Shown here: one piece after another, positions 43,282 to 51,958 of the stretch | Layout: every line of letters begins with the position of its first letter | Numbering within the stretch: the stretch's first letter is position 1 | Assembly (NCBI RefSeq): GCF_014647895.1 | Contig: NZ_BMQB01000009.1 | Coordinates: 124,001 to 188,000, forward strand | Reading direction: 5' to 3' | DNA: 64,000 bases | Source: Pilimelia anulata | GTDB taxonomy: Bacteria > Actinomycetota > Actinomycetes > Mycobacteriales > Micromonosporaceae | The notes under the pieces: generated by a model | Databases searched by the model: none | What the model saw: the letters and a program-made list of their open reading frames with translations, nothing else | Told to the model about the DNA's origin: nothing | Program-made: the position numbers and the translations under genes

Positions 43282-43668
43282 TCCCCCGGGATCGCGTCCG
43301 TGACGCACCTCACCCGGCACCGGGCGGGCGGGGCCACGGGCCCGGGACGCCCGCCAGGGCGGTCGCCGGGCCGGGCCCCGGCCCGCCGGCCGACACTCGA
43401 CAGTCCCCTCCGGCCGCCGTCCGGACCCGCGGGTCATTTCGCCGAACGCCGTCCCGGAATGAGTACCGGCGGGCATTGATGTTCATTTCCTTGGCGGCCG
43501 AACTGTTATCATTGGCCACATGCGACAGTCCGCCCGGGCGCGCCCGGGCTCGGGCACGGCGCAGCATCCGGGGGGCAGAGTGGAAATCGTTGGCCGATCT
43601 CCGGATCGACGTTGCTGAATCCCGCCCACAGCGACCGACCAAAGATTTCTGGTGAAAGGACCGACTTC

Positions 43669-45795
43669 ATGCGTACGCGACGCAGATTGATGTGGTCATT
43701 CCTCGCATCGGCAGCGCTGTTGCTCGGCGCCACCGCCGCCACCGCCGGCGCGCCGTCCGCCGCCGCCGGCCCCTCCTCGCCGCCGGCGGCCCGGCCGGCC
43801 GCCCCCGCGCCGGGGCACTCCCACGATCACGCCGACGGGGTCGACCGCGACCACATGGCACAGGACCTCGTCGGCACCCCGCTGCGGGTCATCGAGGCGC
43901 GGACCGCCGAGAACGCCCGGCGGATCCAGCGCCGCACCGGGGTCCGGCCGGGGACGGCGCGCGCCACCCGGTCCGCGGCCGCGGACCCGGGGCAGTCCGG
44001 CGCGTGGAGCGCGGTCGCCGGTACGCCCGTCGTACCGGTCTTCCAGGCGGTGCTGCCGAGCGGCAGGGTGCTGATCTGGGACTCCGTCGGCGACAACGCG
44101 GCCGAGACGTACCCGGACCACAGCTTCACCCGGGCGATGGTGTGGAACCCGCGGAACAACACGTACAAGCGGGTCGACCTGAAGGGCACCAACATCTTCT
44201 GCGCGGGCTTCGCCCACCTCCCGAACGGCGACGTCCTGGTGGCCGGCGGCAACGCCAACGCGAAACTCGACGGAACGGTCCGGACGCACGTCTTCCACTG
44301 GCAGACCGAGACGTGGACCCGCGGCCGGGACATGGCCGGCGCCCGCTGGTACCCGTCGGTGGCGGGGACGGCCAACGGCGAGGGCGTCATCATCGGCGGC
44401 GGGCCGGCGACGGCCGAGGTGTACCAGGCGAACGGCACGCTGCGGTCGCTGCCGGGCTTCACGAAGTACAGCGCGCGACTCTACCCGTTCCTGGCCTCGC
44501 GCCCCGACACCCAGCTCGGGCTGCTCGGCCCGGACCCCACCGGGTACACCGTCAGCACGCCCGGCGGCGCGGTCATCACGGGCACCGGCAAGCGGGACGG
44601 GATCACCCGCGACTACGGCGGCTTCGCCACGTACCACATCGGCAAGTCGATCGTCGTCGGCGGCGGCGACATCACCGAGGGCGGCGCGGCCCGGGTCCCC
44701 AGCCGGACCGCCGTCGTGCTGGACAGCAACACCGGCCGGGTACCGGCCGTGGCGGCGACCGGCTCGCTGGCGAGCGGCCGCCGGCAGCACAACGTGACCG
44801 TGCTCGCCGACGGGTCGGTGCTGGCGACCGGCGGCATGACCAGCGCGGCCGTCTCGGGCCTGGTCGACCTGGGCCACGCCGCGACGTCGGCGGAGCGGTG
44901 GAATCCGGCGACCGGCAAGTGGACGGTGCTCGCCAGCGCCCGCCGCATCCGCCAGTACCACTCGGCGTCCGTGCTGCTGCCCGACGGCCGGGTCATGACC
45001 GGCGGCGGCGGGATCTGCGGCATCTGCATGGACGTCGGGTACCTGGAGAAGAACGTCGAGTACTTCAGCCCGCCGTACCTGTTCAAGAAGGACGGCAGCG
45101 GCCAGCGCGCGGTGCGCCCGGTCGTCTCGGCGGCGCCGACCGGCATCGGCATCAACACCACCTTCACCCTCACGTCCGCCAGCGCGGCGAGCATCCGGAA
45201 GGTCGCGCTCGTGGGGCTCGGCGACGCCACGCACAGCGTGGACCAGGGCCAGCGGTACGTGCCGCTGACGTTCACGACCGCCGGGTCGACGCTGACGGTC
45301 AAGGGGCCGCCGACCGGCGGCGTCGCCCCGCCCGGCTACTACATGCTGTTCGTCGTGGACGCCGCCGGCGTCCCGTCGGTCGCCTCGATGGTCCAGGTGG
45401 GCCGGGGGCCGAGCCCGCTGATGGGCGCGGTCAAGAACAGCACGGGCCGGTGCGTCGACGTGCCGTCGTCGGCGACGGCGCCGCGCACGTACCTGGTGGC
45501 GTACGACTGCCGGAGCGGCCGGGCGCAGGCGCTGACCCGCCTGCCCAACGACAACACGCTGCGGGTCCTGGGCAACTGCGTGGACGTGCCGCAGGCGAAC
45601 TACGCGGCGGGGCAGCGGATCTGGGCGTACGGGTGCAACAGGACGGTCGCCCAGACCTGGCAGTTCCGCTCGGACCGCACGATCCGGCCGGCCGGGAAGA
45701 CCACGCTGTGCCTGGCGACGGCGTCCGCGGCGAACAACGCGGCGGTCCTCCTCGCGGCCTGCAACGGCGACGCCCGGCAGAAGTGGACCTGGTGA
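43669..45795 (+). CDS. Secreted copper radical oxidase (galactose oxidase-like) with ricin-type lectin tail
   Basis: A 708-residue secreted oxidase. Residues 1-29 are a signal peptide; a His-rich patch GHSHDHADGVDRDH follows. The catalytic kelch propeller keeps all galactose-oxidase landmarks: Cys in NIFCAGF (crosslink Cys), Tyr in ARWYPS (radical Tyr), Tyr-His in RQYHSASVLLPDGR and His in GDATHSVDQGQRY. A DUF1929-type immunoglobulin domain follows, ending near residue 590. The last about 125 residues form a ricin B beta-trefoil with QTW and QKW repeats and paired cysteines, likely binding a polysaccharide. The enzyme should oxidise an alcohol or aldehyde to give H2O2. ATG with AGGA eight bases upstream. 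Streptomyces GlxA is a known relative used in hyphal glycan assembly. Confidence 0.85.
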   Translation: MRTRRRLMWSFLASAALLLGATAATAGAPSAAAGPSSPPAARPAAPAPGHSHDHADGVDRDHMAQDLVGTPLRVIEARTAENARRIQRRTGVRPGTARATRSAAADPGQSGAWSAVAGTPVVPVFQAVLPSGRVLIWDSVGDNAAETYPDHSFTRAMVWNPRNNTYKRVDLKGTNIFCAGFAHLPNGDVLVAGGNANAKLDGTVRTHVFHWQTETWTRGRDMAGARWYPSVAGTANGEGVIIGGGPATAEVYQANGTLRSLPGFTKYSARLYPFLASRPDTQLGLLGPDPTGYTVSTPGGAVITGTGKRDGITRDYGGFATYHIGKSIVVGGGDITEGGAARVPSRTAVVLDSNTGRVPAVAATGSLASGRRQHNVTVLADGSVLATGGMTSAAVSGLVDLGHAATSAERWNPATGKWTVLASARRIRQYHSASVLLPDGRVMTGGGGICGICMDVGYLEKNVEYFSPPYLFKKDGSGQRAVRPVVSAAPTGIGINTTFTLTSASAASIRKVALVGLGDATHSVDQGQRYVPLTFTTAGSTLTVKGPPTGGVAPPGYYMLFVVDAAGVPSVASMVQVGRGPSPLMGAVKNSTGRCVDVPSSATAPRTYLVAYDCRSGRAQALTRLPNDNTLRVLGNCVDVPQANYAAGQRIWAYGCNRTVAQTWQFRSDRTIRPAGKTTLCLATASAANNAAVLLAACNGDARQKWTW

Positions 45796-45815
45796 CCGGC
45801 GGGGTGGGCCCGGCC

Positions 45816-45849
45816 GACTGAGCCGGCCGCGTTCGCGGCCGGCTCAGTC
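45816..45849. terminator. Perfect bidirectional terminator, overlapping a stop codon
   Basis: GACTGAGCCGGCCGCG and its exact complement (16 bp) flank a TT loop. The hairpin lies between the copper oxidase and the VOC protein gene, which converge. The TGA stop of the VOC gene (45844-45846) is inside the right arm. Confidence 0.85.
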
Positions 45850-46278
45850 GAGGCAGAACTCGTTGCCCTCGACGTCCTGCATCACCAGGCACGACTCGTT
45901 CTCGTCGTCGGCGGTCAGCAGTCGCACCCGGACCGCGCCCAGCGCGAGCAGCCGCGCGCACTCGGCCTCCAGCACGGCCAGGCGCTCCTCACCCGCGAGC
46001 CCGGTGCCGACCCGTACGTCGAGGTGGACCCGGTTCTTGACCACCTTGCCCTCGGGCACCCGCTGGAAGAACAGCCGCGGGCCCGCCCCGGAGGGGTCGA
46101 CGCAGGCGAACGCCGCACCCCGGCGCTCGGGCGGCCGCGTGCGGTCGAATTCGTCCCACGTGTCGAAACCGTCCGGCGGTGGCGGGACGGCGTATCCCAA
46201 TACCGCGCACCAGAAGCGCGCGACGCGCTCGGGCTCCGCGCAGTCGAAGGTGACCTGGAACTGCTTGACCGACGCCAT
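45844..46278 (-). CDS. VOC (glyoxalase/bleomycin-resistance fold) protein
   Basis: A 144-residue protein of the vicinal oxygen chelate fold: QVTFDCAEPERVARFWCAVL at the N terminus and RVHLDVRVG (metal-type His) near 90, then DVEGNEFCLD at the C terminus with the usual glutamate. Members include glyoxalase-like lyases and drug-binding resistance proteins; many have no known substrate, as here. The ATG at 46276-46278 is followed by a good VOC start; the Shine-Dalgarno is weak (GGTGGG). It is separated by about 40 bases from the nucleotidyltransferase gene upstream on the same strand. Confidence 0.85.
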   Translation of the reverse strand: MASVKQFQVTFDCAEPERVARFWCAVLGYAVPPPPDGFDTWDEFDRTRPPERRGAAFACVDPSGAGPRLFFQRVPEGKVVKNRVHLDVRVGTGLAGEERLAVLEAECARLLALGAVRVRLLTADDENESCLVMQDVEGNEFCLD

Positions 46279-46319
46279 CGGCCCACCATAAGGCGGGCCC
46301 GCACCCTCCTCCACCCGAA

Positions 46320-47099
46320 TTAATTCCCCGGAATGGGTGGCGCCTGATCGGTATCGCGCAGCGCGGCATCGAGCAGGGCCGCCAGGTCGGGTGCGGCGAT
46401 GGCCGTCGCCGGATCGTCGGGGTGCTCCTGCCGGAGCGCCGCCCCGATGGCGTTCAGCGACGGGTCCCGGGCCAGGGCCCACCGGGCGGCGCTGTCCTTC
46501 GGGCAGTGCACGCGCTCGCCGGCGAACCGCCAGATGCGGCAGGCCGTCAGCGCCATGAAGGCGGCGTTCTCCCGGTCGCCGAGCAGCGCGCGCCAGACCG
46601 TCAGCCAGTGCCGCCCCCGGTCCACCACCCACGCGTCCGGCACCGCGCCGATCACCGCCGCCGGGGCGGCCCCCGCGAGGGCGCGCCCCTGCGCCCGCGC
46701 GATGGACAGCTCGACCGCCAGGTCGGGATCGGACGGCACCCACCGGGCGACCTCCACCCCGGCCGCCGACCGGTCGTACCGGCCCACGTGCAGGTCGAGG
46801 GCGGGCGCCCGGGACGGCGCGCCGGCGACCCCGGCCGACACCACGTGCAGGTCGATCCCCGCGGCGCCGCCCGGCTCCGCCCCGCGGACCAGGTCCTCGA
46901 GGTCCGCTGCCCGGGCGTCGCTCAGCGGCTCCGCGACCACGGCGAGCAGGTCGATGTCGCTGCGGCCGGGCCGGAACCCGCCGGCGGCCAGGGACCCGTG
47001 CAGGATGACCGACCGCGCCGCGGCGCCGAGGATGCCGGCGCAGCGGTCCGCCAGGAGTTCCGCCGCGGCCCGGGCGCGCCGCTGGTCGTGATCGCTCAG
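46320..47099 (-). CDS. AadA-like nucleotidyltransferase (DUF4111-type C-terminal domain)
   Basis: About 259 residues. The N-terminal polymerase-beta-like nucleotidyltransferase motif is HGSLAAGGFRPGRSDIDLL near 40-58 (G-S, then D-x-D). The C-terminal helical domain has WLTVWRALLG, LTACRIWRFA and PKDSAARWAL near 170-215, matching the DUF4111 domain of aminoglycoside adenylyltransferases such as AadA. Whether it modifies an antibiotic is not shown. No ATG, GTG or TTG lies at the right place: the frame first becomes sensible at CTG (47097-47099), which overlaps the Lsr2 stop (CTGA). That would be a rare start, and a start further inside cannot be excluded. Translation is probably coupled to Lsr2. 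Confidence 0.7.
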   Translation of the reverse strand: MSDHDQRRARAAAELLADRCAGILGAAARSVILHGSLAAGGFRPGRSDIDLLAVVAEPLSDARAADLEDLVRGAEPGGAAGIDLHVVSAGVAGAPSRAPALDLHVGRYDRSAAGVEVARWVPSDPDLAVELSIARAQGRALAGAAPAAVIGAVPDAWVVDRGRHWLTVWRALLGDRENAAFMALTACRIWRFAGERVHCPKDSAARWALARDPSLNAIGAALRQEHPDDPATAIAAPDLAALLDAALRDTDQAPPIPGN

Positions 47100-47443
47100 T
47101 GCGCCGCGCGGAACTCGGCGACCAGCGTCGCCGGAATCCGGCCGCGCTCGCTGACGTCCTTGCCGGCCTGCTTCGCCCACTCGCGAATGGCCTTGTTCTG
47201 CTCCCGGCCGGCGACGGCGCCCGCGTCCCGGGTGGCGCGGCCGCGGCGGCCGGGCACGACGCCGCCGCGCCCGATCCGGGTGGCCTTCTCGATGTACGGC
47301 GCCAGTGCCTTCCGGAGCTTCTCCGCGTTCTTGCCCGACAGGTCGATCTCGTACTGGACGCCGTCGAGCGCGAAGCTGACGCTCTCCTCGGCCGTGCCAC
47401 CGTCGATGTCGTCCGTGAGTACGGTGATCGTCTGACGCGCCAC
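47096..47443 (-). CDS. lsr2: Lsr2 family nucleoid-associated protein
   Basis: A 115-residue Lsr2 protein. N-terminal dimerisation domain: TITVLTDDIDGGTAEESVSF and VQYEIDLSGKNAEKLRKALAPY. C-terminal DNA-binding domain: IREWAKQAGKDVSERGRIP, with the RGR loop that inserts into the minor groove of AT-rich DNA. Lsr2 acts like H-NS, silencing AT-rich and horizontally acquired genes in actinobacteria, and may act on the AT-poor secondary metabolite clusters nearby only at their AT-rich promoters. GTG start with GGAGG five bases upstream. Actinomycetes usually carry two Lsr2 paralogues, and which one this is cannot be told. Confidence 0.92.
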   Translation of the reverse strand: MARQTITVLTDDIDGGTAEESVSFALDGVQYEIDLSGKNAEKLRKALAPYIEKATRIGRGGVVPGRRGRATRDAGAVAGREQNKAIREWAKQAGKDVSERGRIPATLVAEFRAAH

Positions 47444-47547
47444 TGAAGCCTCCGCCGAATGATAGTGATCTTCGGAAACACTCTAGAGCAGTGAACGGCG
47501 ACTTCGGCGTGTGGGCCGGCCCGACACCCGGCCCGGCCGGCTCCCGC

Positions 47548-47597
47548 GTCAAGAACGCGTCGGAACCGCGCCCGGCGGCGTCAAGAAACCGTCAAGA
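47548..47597 (+). promoter_or_regulatory. GTCAAGA direct repeats upstream of the potassium importer
   Basis: GTCAAGA occurs three times, at 47548-47554, 47580-47586 and 47591-47597. The last two start exactly 11 bases apart, the tandem spacing used by OmpR/KdpE-type regulators. They lie 40-90 bases before the KimA-like gene, which neighbours a KdpE-like regulator gene. The link is inference. Confidence 0.45.
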
Positions 47598-47636
47598 TTA
47601 TCGAGTTGCGCGGCATCCGGGCCTTCACTACCGGGT

Positions 47637-49697
47637 GTGTTGACGTATTTGAAGCGGCTGCTGGTCGGTCGCCCGCTGCGCAGCGACCACCTCGGCGAGA
47701 CGCTGCTGCCGAAGCGGCTGGCGCTGCCGATCTTCGCCTCCGACCCGCTGTCGTCGGTGGCGTACGCCACGCAGGAGATCCTGCTGGTGCTGACCCTCGG
47801 CGGGCTGGCGTACCTGTTCCTGGCGCCGTGGGTGGCGGTGGCGGTGGTCGTGCTGCTCGCGGTCGTGGTGGCCTCGTACCGGCAGGTCGTCCGCGCGTAC
47901 CCGGGCGGCGGCGGCTCGTACGAGGTCGCCTCGCGCAACCTCGGCCGCCCGGCCGGGCTGGTGGTGGCCGCGGCGCTGCTGGTCGACTACGTCATGACCG
48001 TGGCGGTGTCGGTGGCCGCCGGCGTGGACAACATCATCTCCGCGGTGCCGGCGCTGAACGGGCACCGGGTCCTGCTCAACGTCGCGTTCGTGCTGCTGCT
48101 GATGTCGATGAACCTGCGCGGCGTCCGCGAGTCGGGGCGGACGTTCGCCTGGCCCACGTACCTGTTCATCGGCGGCGTGCTGGTCATGGTGGCGGTGGGG
48201 ATCGGACGGGCGGTCCTCGGCGACCCGCCGGTGGCGGAGTCGGCCGCCTGGACCGTCCGGCCGGAGCAGGTGGGGCTGACCGGGCTGGCGCTGGCGCTGC
48301 TGACGATGCGGGCGTTCGCCTCCGGCTGCACGGCCCTGACGGGGGTGGAGGCCATCTCGAACGGCGTGCCGGCGTTCCGCCCGCCGAAGGCGGCCAACGC
48401 GGCGCGGACCATGCTGGCGATGGGCGCGACGGCGATCGTCCTGTTCGCCGGGATCACCGCGCTGGCGCTGATCACCCGGGTGCGGGTGGCGGAGCACACC
48501 TGCGACCTGGTGGGCTTCCCGGGCGACTGTACGGCGGACCCGCAGCGCACGGTGATCGCGCAGGTGGCCGCGGCCGTGTTCGGCGGCCACGGGGTCGGGT
48601 TCTACTTCATCCAGGCGACCACCGCGCTGATCCTGATCCTCGCCGCGAACACCGCGTTCAACGGCTTCCCGCTGCTGGGCTCGATCCTCGCGCAGGACCG
48701 CTTCCTGCCCCGGCAGTTGCACACCCGCGGGGACCGGCTGGCGTTCTCCAACGGCATCGTGGTCCTCGCGCTGGTCGCCGCGCTGCTGATCCGGGCCTTC
48801 GACGGCTCGGTCACCCGGCTGATCCAGCTCTACATCCTCGGGGTGTTCACCTCGTTCACGCTCAGCCAGGCCGGCATGGTGCGGCACTGGAACCGCGCCC
48901 TGGCCACCGAGCGCGGCCCGGCGCAGCGCCGGCGGCTGCACCGCTCGCGCGCGATCAACGCCCTGGGCGCGGTGCTCACCGCGCTGGTGCTGGTGATCGT
49001 GCTGGCCACGAAGTTCACCCACGGCGCGTACCTGGTGGTGATCGCGGTACCGGTGCTGTACGCGGCGATGCGCGCCGTCCGGGCCCACTACGACCGGGTC
49101 GCCGCCGAGCTGGAGCCCGAGCCGGGCGGGGTGGTGATGCCGGCCCGGGTGCACGCCGTCGTGCTCGTCTCCCGGCTGCACCGCCCGACCCTGCGGGCGC
49201 TCGCGTACGCCAGGGCCACCCGCCCGGACACGCTCGGCGCGCTGACCGTCGGGATCAGCGGCGACGACGTGCGCGAGCTGGAGCGGCAGTGGGCGGAGCG
49301 GGAACTCGGCGTGCCGCTGACCGTCCTGGACTCCCCGTACCGGGAGATCACCGAACCGGTCCTCGACCACGTCGCCCGGCTGCGCGGCGAGGGGCCCCGG
49401 GACCTGGTCGTGGTCCACATCCCCGAGTACGTGGTCGGCCACTGGTGGGAGCAGCTCCTGCACAACCAGAGCGCCCTGCGGCTGAAGGCCCGGCTGCTGT
49501 TCCAGCCGCGGGTCATGGTCGTCAGCGTGCCCTGGCAGCTCGAATCCAGCCGCCGGCGGCCGGCCGCGCGCCGGCCGGGTGGCCGCGGGCCGGTCCGCGG
49601 TGCCCCGACCGGACCGGCGGCCGGGCGGGGCGAATCGCCGGCCGGATCGGGCGGGCCGCCGGCCGGATCGGGTAGGACTGTCCGGGATATCGGGTAA
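47637..49697 (+). CDS. KimA-like APC-superfamily potassium importer
   Basis: About 686 residues. The membrane part has twelve or so segments and closely follows Bacillus KimA (YdaO): ASDPLSSVAYATQEILLVL near 35, YPGGGGSYEVASRNLG near 88, TALTGVEAISNGVPAF near 235, LAANTAFNGFP near 340 and FTLSQAGM near 400. A cytoplasmic domain begins near 500 and includes LHNQSALRLKARLLF near 615, also conserved in KimA, whose members import K+ as proton symporters and are inhibited by c-di-AMP. The last about 55 residues are a Gly/Pro-rich tail with SPAGSG repeats. GTG at 47637 is the chosen start (a TTG follows directly). Two-component genes for osmosensing follow. Confidence 0.82.
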   Translation: MLTYLKRLLVGRPLRSDHLGETLLPKRLALPIFASDPLSSVAYATQEILLVLTLGGLAYLFLAPWVAVAVVVLLAVVVASYRQVVRAYPGGGGSYEVASRNLGRPAGLVVAAALLVDYVMTVAVSVAAGVDNIISAVPALNGHRVLLNVAFVLLLMSMNLRGVRESGRTFAWPTYLFIGGVLVMVAVGIGRAVLGDPPVAESAAWTVRPEQVGLTGLALALLTMRAFASGCTALTGVEAISNGVPAFRPPKAANAARTMLAMGATAIVLFAGITALALITRVRVAEHTCDLVGFPGDCTADPQRTVIAQVAAAVFGGHGVGFYFIQATTALILILAANTAFNGFPLLGSILAQDRFLPRQLHTRGDRLAFSNGIVVLALVAALLIRAFDGSVTRLIQLYILGVFTSFTLSQAGMVRHWNRALATERGPAQRRRLHRSRAINALGAVLTALVLVIVLATKFTHGAYLVVIAVPVLYAAMRAVRAHYDRVAAELEPEPGGVVMPARVHAVVLVSRLHRPTLRALAYARATRPDTLGALTVGISGDDVRELERQWAERELGVPLTVLDSPYREITEPVLDHVARLRGEGPRDLVVVHIPEYVVGHWWEQLLHNQSALRLKARLLFQPRVMVVSVPWQLESSRRRPAARRPGGRGPVRGAPTGPAAGRGESPAGSGGPPAGSGRTVRDIG

Positions 49698-49708
49698 GAC
49701 TGTCCGGG

Positions 49709-51118
49709 ATGGGGATCACGGTGGCGCGGGCACCGGCCGGGGGCGGCCGGCGGGGGCGGCGGGCGGTCGCCGGCGCGGCCGTGGCCGCCGCCGGGCTGGC
49801 CGCGGCGACCGCGGCGCTGGTCCCGGCCCGGCCGCACCTGTCGCTGGCCAGCCTCGTGCTGCTCTACCTCGTACCGGTGCTCGCCGCGGCCGCCGCGGGC
49901 GGCTGGGTGCCGGGGGTGGCCGCGGCGGTCGCCGCCGACCTGCTGGTCAACTACTTCTTCGTCCCGCCGTTCCACACCCTGTCCGTGGCGGCCCCCGACA
50001 ACGCGGTCGTACTGGCCGTCTACGTCGGCGTGGCCGCCGCGGTGAGCCTGGCCGTGGACCTGGCCGCCCGGTACCGGGCGACGGCCGCCCGCCGCGACGC
50101 CGAGGCGGCGCTGCTCGCCGCCGCCCACGCGCAGCCGGTCGGGGAGGCGTCGCTGACGCACCTGCTGGAGCAGGTGCGGGCGGGCTACCGGATGACCACC
50201 GTCGCGCTCGCCGACGGCGACCACGCCGTCGAGCGGGTCGGCCCGCCGCCGGCCGGCGAGCCCGAGCTGTCCGTCGCCGCGGGGGCGGGGCTGCGCCTGC
50301 TCGGCTGGGGGCCGCCGCTGTTCGCCGAGGACCGCCGGGCGCTGGCCCGGCTCGCCACCGCCGCCGGCCGTACCCTGCAGACCCAGCGGCTCGCCGGCCG
50401 GGCCGCGCGGGCCGAGGAGCTGGCCCACATCGACCGCGTCCGGGCCGCCCTGCTCGGCGCCGTCGGCCACGACCTGCGGACGCCGCTGGCGGGGATCAAG
50501 GCCGCCGTGTCGAGCCTGCGCCAGCCCGACGTCGACTTCGACGCGGGCGACCGGGCCGCGCTGCTGGCCACCGTCGAGGAGTCCGCCGACCGGCTCACGC
50601 TGGTCGTCGACAACCTGCTGGCGCTGAGCCGGCTCCAGGCCGGGGTGCTGTCGGTCGACGTACGACCCACGGCCCTCGACGCCGTCGTCGCCCGCGCCGT
50701 CCTGGCCACCGACACCCGCGGCGTCCGCGTCGACCTGGACGTACCGGACGACCTCCCGCTCGCCGCGGCGGACCCGGGCCTGCTCGAACGGGTCGTCGCG
50801 AACCTCCTGGCCAACGCCTGCGCCGCGAGCCCGCCGGACCGGCCGGTGCGCGTCCGCGGCCGCGCCCGCGGCGACCGGCTGCTGCTGGCGGTTGTCGACC
50901 GCGGGCCCGGCATCGGCGCGGCCGACCGCGACCGCGTCTTCGCGCCCTTCCAGCGGCTGACCGACCACGGCACCGACGGCCTCGGGCTCGGGCTGGCCAT
51001 CGCCCGCGGCTTCGCCGAGGCCCAGGCCGGCACGCTGGTACCGAGCGACACCCCGGACGGCGGACTCACGATGACCATCACCCTGCCCGCCGCCGACACC
51101 GGTCCGGCGACGCCGTGA
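49709..51118 (+). CDS. KdpD-like sensor histidine kinase lacking the N-terminal Kdp domain
   Basis: A 469-residue membrane histidine kinase. Residues 25-110 are DUF4118-type transmembrane segments (LLYLVPVLAAAAAGGWVPG, VNYFFVPPFHTLSVAAPDN), as in KdpD. A GAF-like linker follows to about 230, then the dimerisation/phosphoacceptor helix VGHDLRTPLAGIKAAVSSL (His near 255) and the HATPase with NLLANACAASP, DRGPGIG and GLGLGLAIARGF. The large N-terminal KdpD and Usp domains of E. coli KdpD are absent. It lies 11 bases after the potassium importer gene and overlaps the response regulator start (GTGA), so these three genes probably form one regulatory unit for potassium or osmotic state. Confidence 0.88.
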   Translation: MGITVARAPAGGGRRGRRAVAGAAVAAAGLAAATAALVPARPHLSLASLVLLYLVPVLAAAAAGGWVPGVAAAVAADLLVNYFFVPPFHTLSVAAPDNAVVLAVYVGVAAAVSLAVDLAARYRATAARRDAEAALLAAAHAQPVGEASLTHLLEQVRAGYRMTTVALADGDHAVERVGPPPAGEPELSVAAGAGLRLLGWGPPLFAEDRRALARLATAAGRTLQTQRLAGRAARAEELAHIDRVRAALLGAVGHDLRTPLAGIKAAVSSLRQPDVDFDAGDRAALLATVEESADRLTLVVDNLLALSRLQAGVLSVDVRPTALDAVVARAVLATDTRGVRVDLDVPDDLPLAAADPGLLERVVANLLANACAASPPDRPVRVRGRARGDRLLLAVVDRGPGIGAADRDRVFAPFQRLTDHGTDGLGLGLAIARGFAEAQAGTLVPSDTPDGGLTMTITLPAADTGPATP

Positions 51119-51798
51119 CCCGGATCCTGATCGTCGACGACGACGCGCCGCTGGTCCGCGCCCTGCGGATCAACCTGACCGCCCGCCGGTACGAGGTGCT
51201 GACCGCGGCCGACGGCACCGCCGCCCTCGCCGTCGCCGCCCGCACTCCCCCGGACCTGGCCATCATCGACCTCGGGCTGCCCGACATGGACGGCGTCGCC
51301 GTCGTCGAGGGGCTGCGCGGCTGGACCCGCGCCCCCATCATCGTGCTGTCCGCGCGGGACACCCAGGCGGCCAAGGTCAACGCCCTCGACGCCGGCGCCG
51401 ACGACTACATCACCAAGCCGTTCGGCATGGACGAACTGCTCGCCCGCATCCGCGCCGCCCTCCGCCGCGCCGCGCCGACCCCGCCGGACGGCGCCCCGAC
51501 GATCAGCACGGCCGCGTTCACCCTCGACCTCGCCGCCAAGCGGATCACCACGGCCGCCGGGGACGACGTGCGGCTCACCCCCACCGAGTGGCACCTGCTG
51601 GAGATCCTCGCCCGCCACCCGGACAAGCTCGTCCCCCACCACCTGCTGCTGCGCGAGGTCTGGGGACCCGCCTACGAGACGGAGACCAACTACCTGCGGG
51701 TGCACTTCGCCAACCTGCGCCGCAAGATCGAACCGGACCCCGCCCGACCCCGCTACCTCGTCACCGAACCCGGCATCGGCTACCGCTTCACGCCCTGA
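51115..51798 (+). CDS. KdpE-like OmpR-family response regulator
   Basis: A 227-residue response regulator. Receiver domain: ILIVDDDAPLVRAL, acceptor Asp in AIIDLGLPDMDG near 53, and ITKPFGMDELLARI. Winged-helix DNA-binding domain: LTPTEWHLLEILARHPDKLV, LLREVWGPAYETETNYLRVH and YLVTEPGIGYRF, the typical KdpE-type ending. The GTG start (51115-51117) overlaps the kinase stop codon. It may act on the GTCAAGA repeats upstream of the KimA-like gene and on a kdpFABC operon elsewhere; no kdpABC is in the window. Confidence 0.88.
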   Translation: MTRILIVDDDAPLVRALRINLTARRYEVLTAADGTAALAVAARTPPDLAIIDLGLPDMDGVAVVEGLRGWTRAPIIVLSARDTQAAKVNALDAGADDYITKPFGMDELLARIRAALRRAAPTPPDGAPTISTAAFTLDLAAKRITTAAGDDVRLTPTEWHLLEILARHPDKLVPHHLLLREVWGPAYETETNYLRVHFANLRRKIEPDPARPRYLVTEPGIGYRFTP

Positions 51799-51958
51799 CC
51801 GCCCGCCGCTCGCACCGGGCCGGCGACCCCGCCCGGTCCGCCCGCCGCGGTTGCCGCCCCGGCTGGCCGAGATGCGCGACCGGGGGCAGCCGCCGCGGGA
51901 CCCCGGCGGGTCGGCGCTCCCGGCCCGCCGGCGGCCGGCCGGGGGTAGCGTCGGGACC

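Larger units (their letters stand above)
42874..43668. other. Gene-poor decayed region
   Basis: Nearly 800 bases contain no intact gene. They include a helicase fragment and a hairpin (listed separately). A + frame ending at 43201 has a natural-looking tail (LGLSPYVGEGYALQEREPGD then DAPWPRNIHLPVRAD) with no credible start, which suggests the remains of a second gene. The right 200 bases should hold the promoter of the copper oxidase gene; TTATCATTGG at about 43505 is a -10 candidate. Confidence 0.45.
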
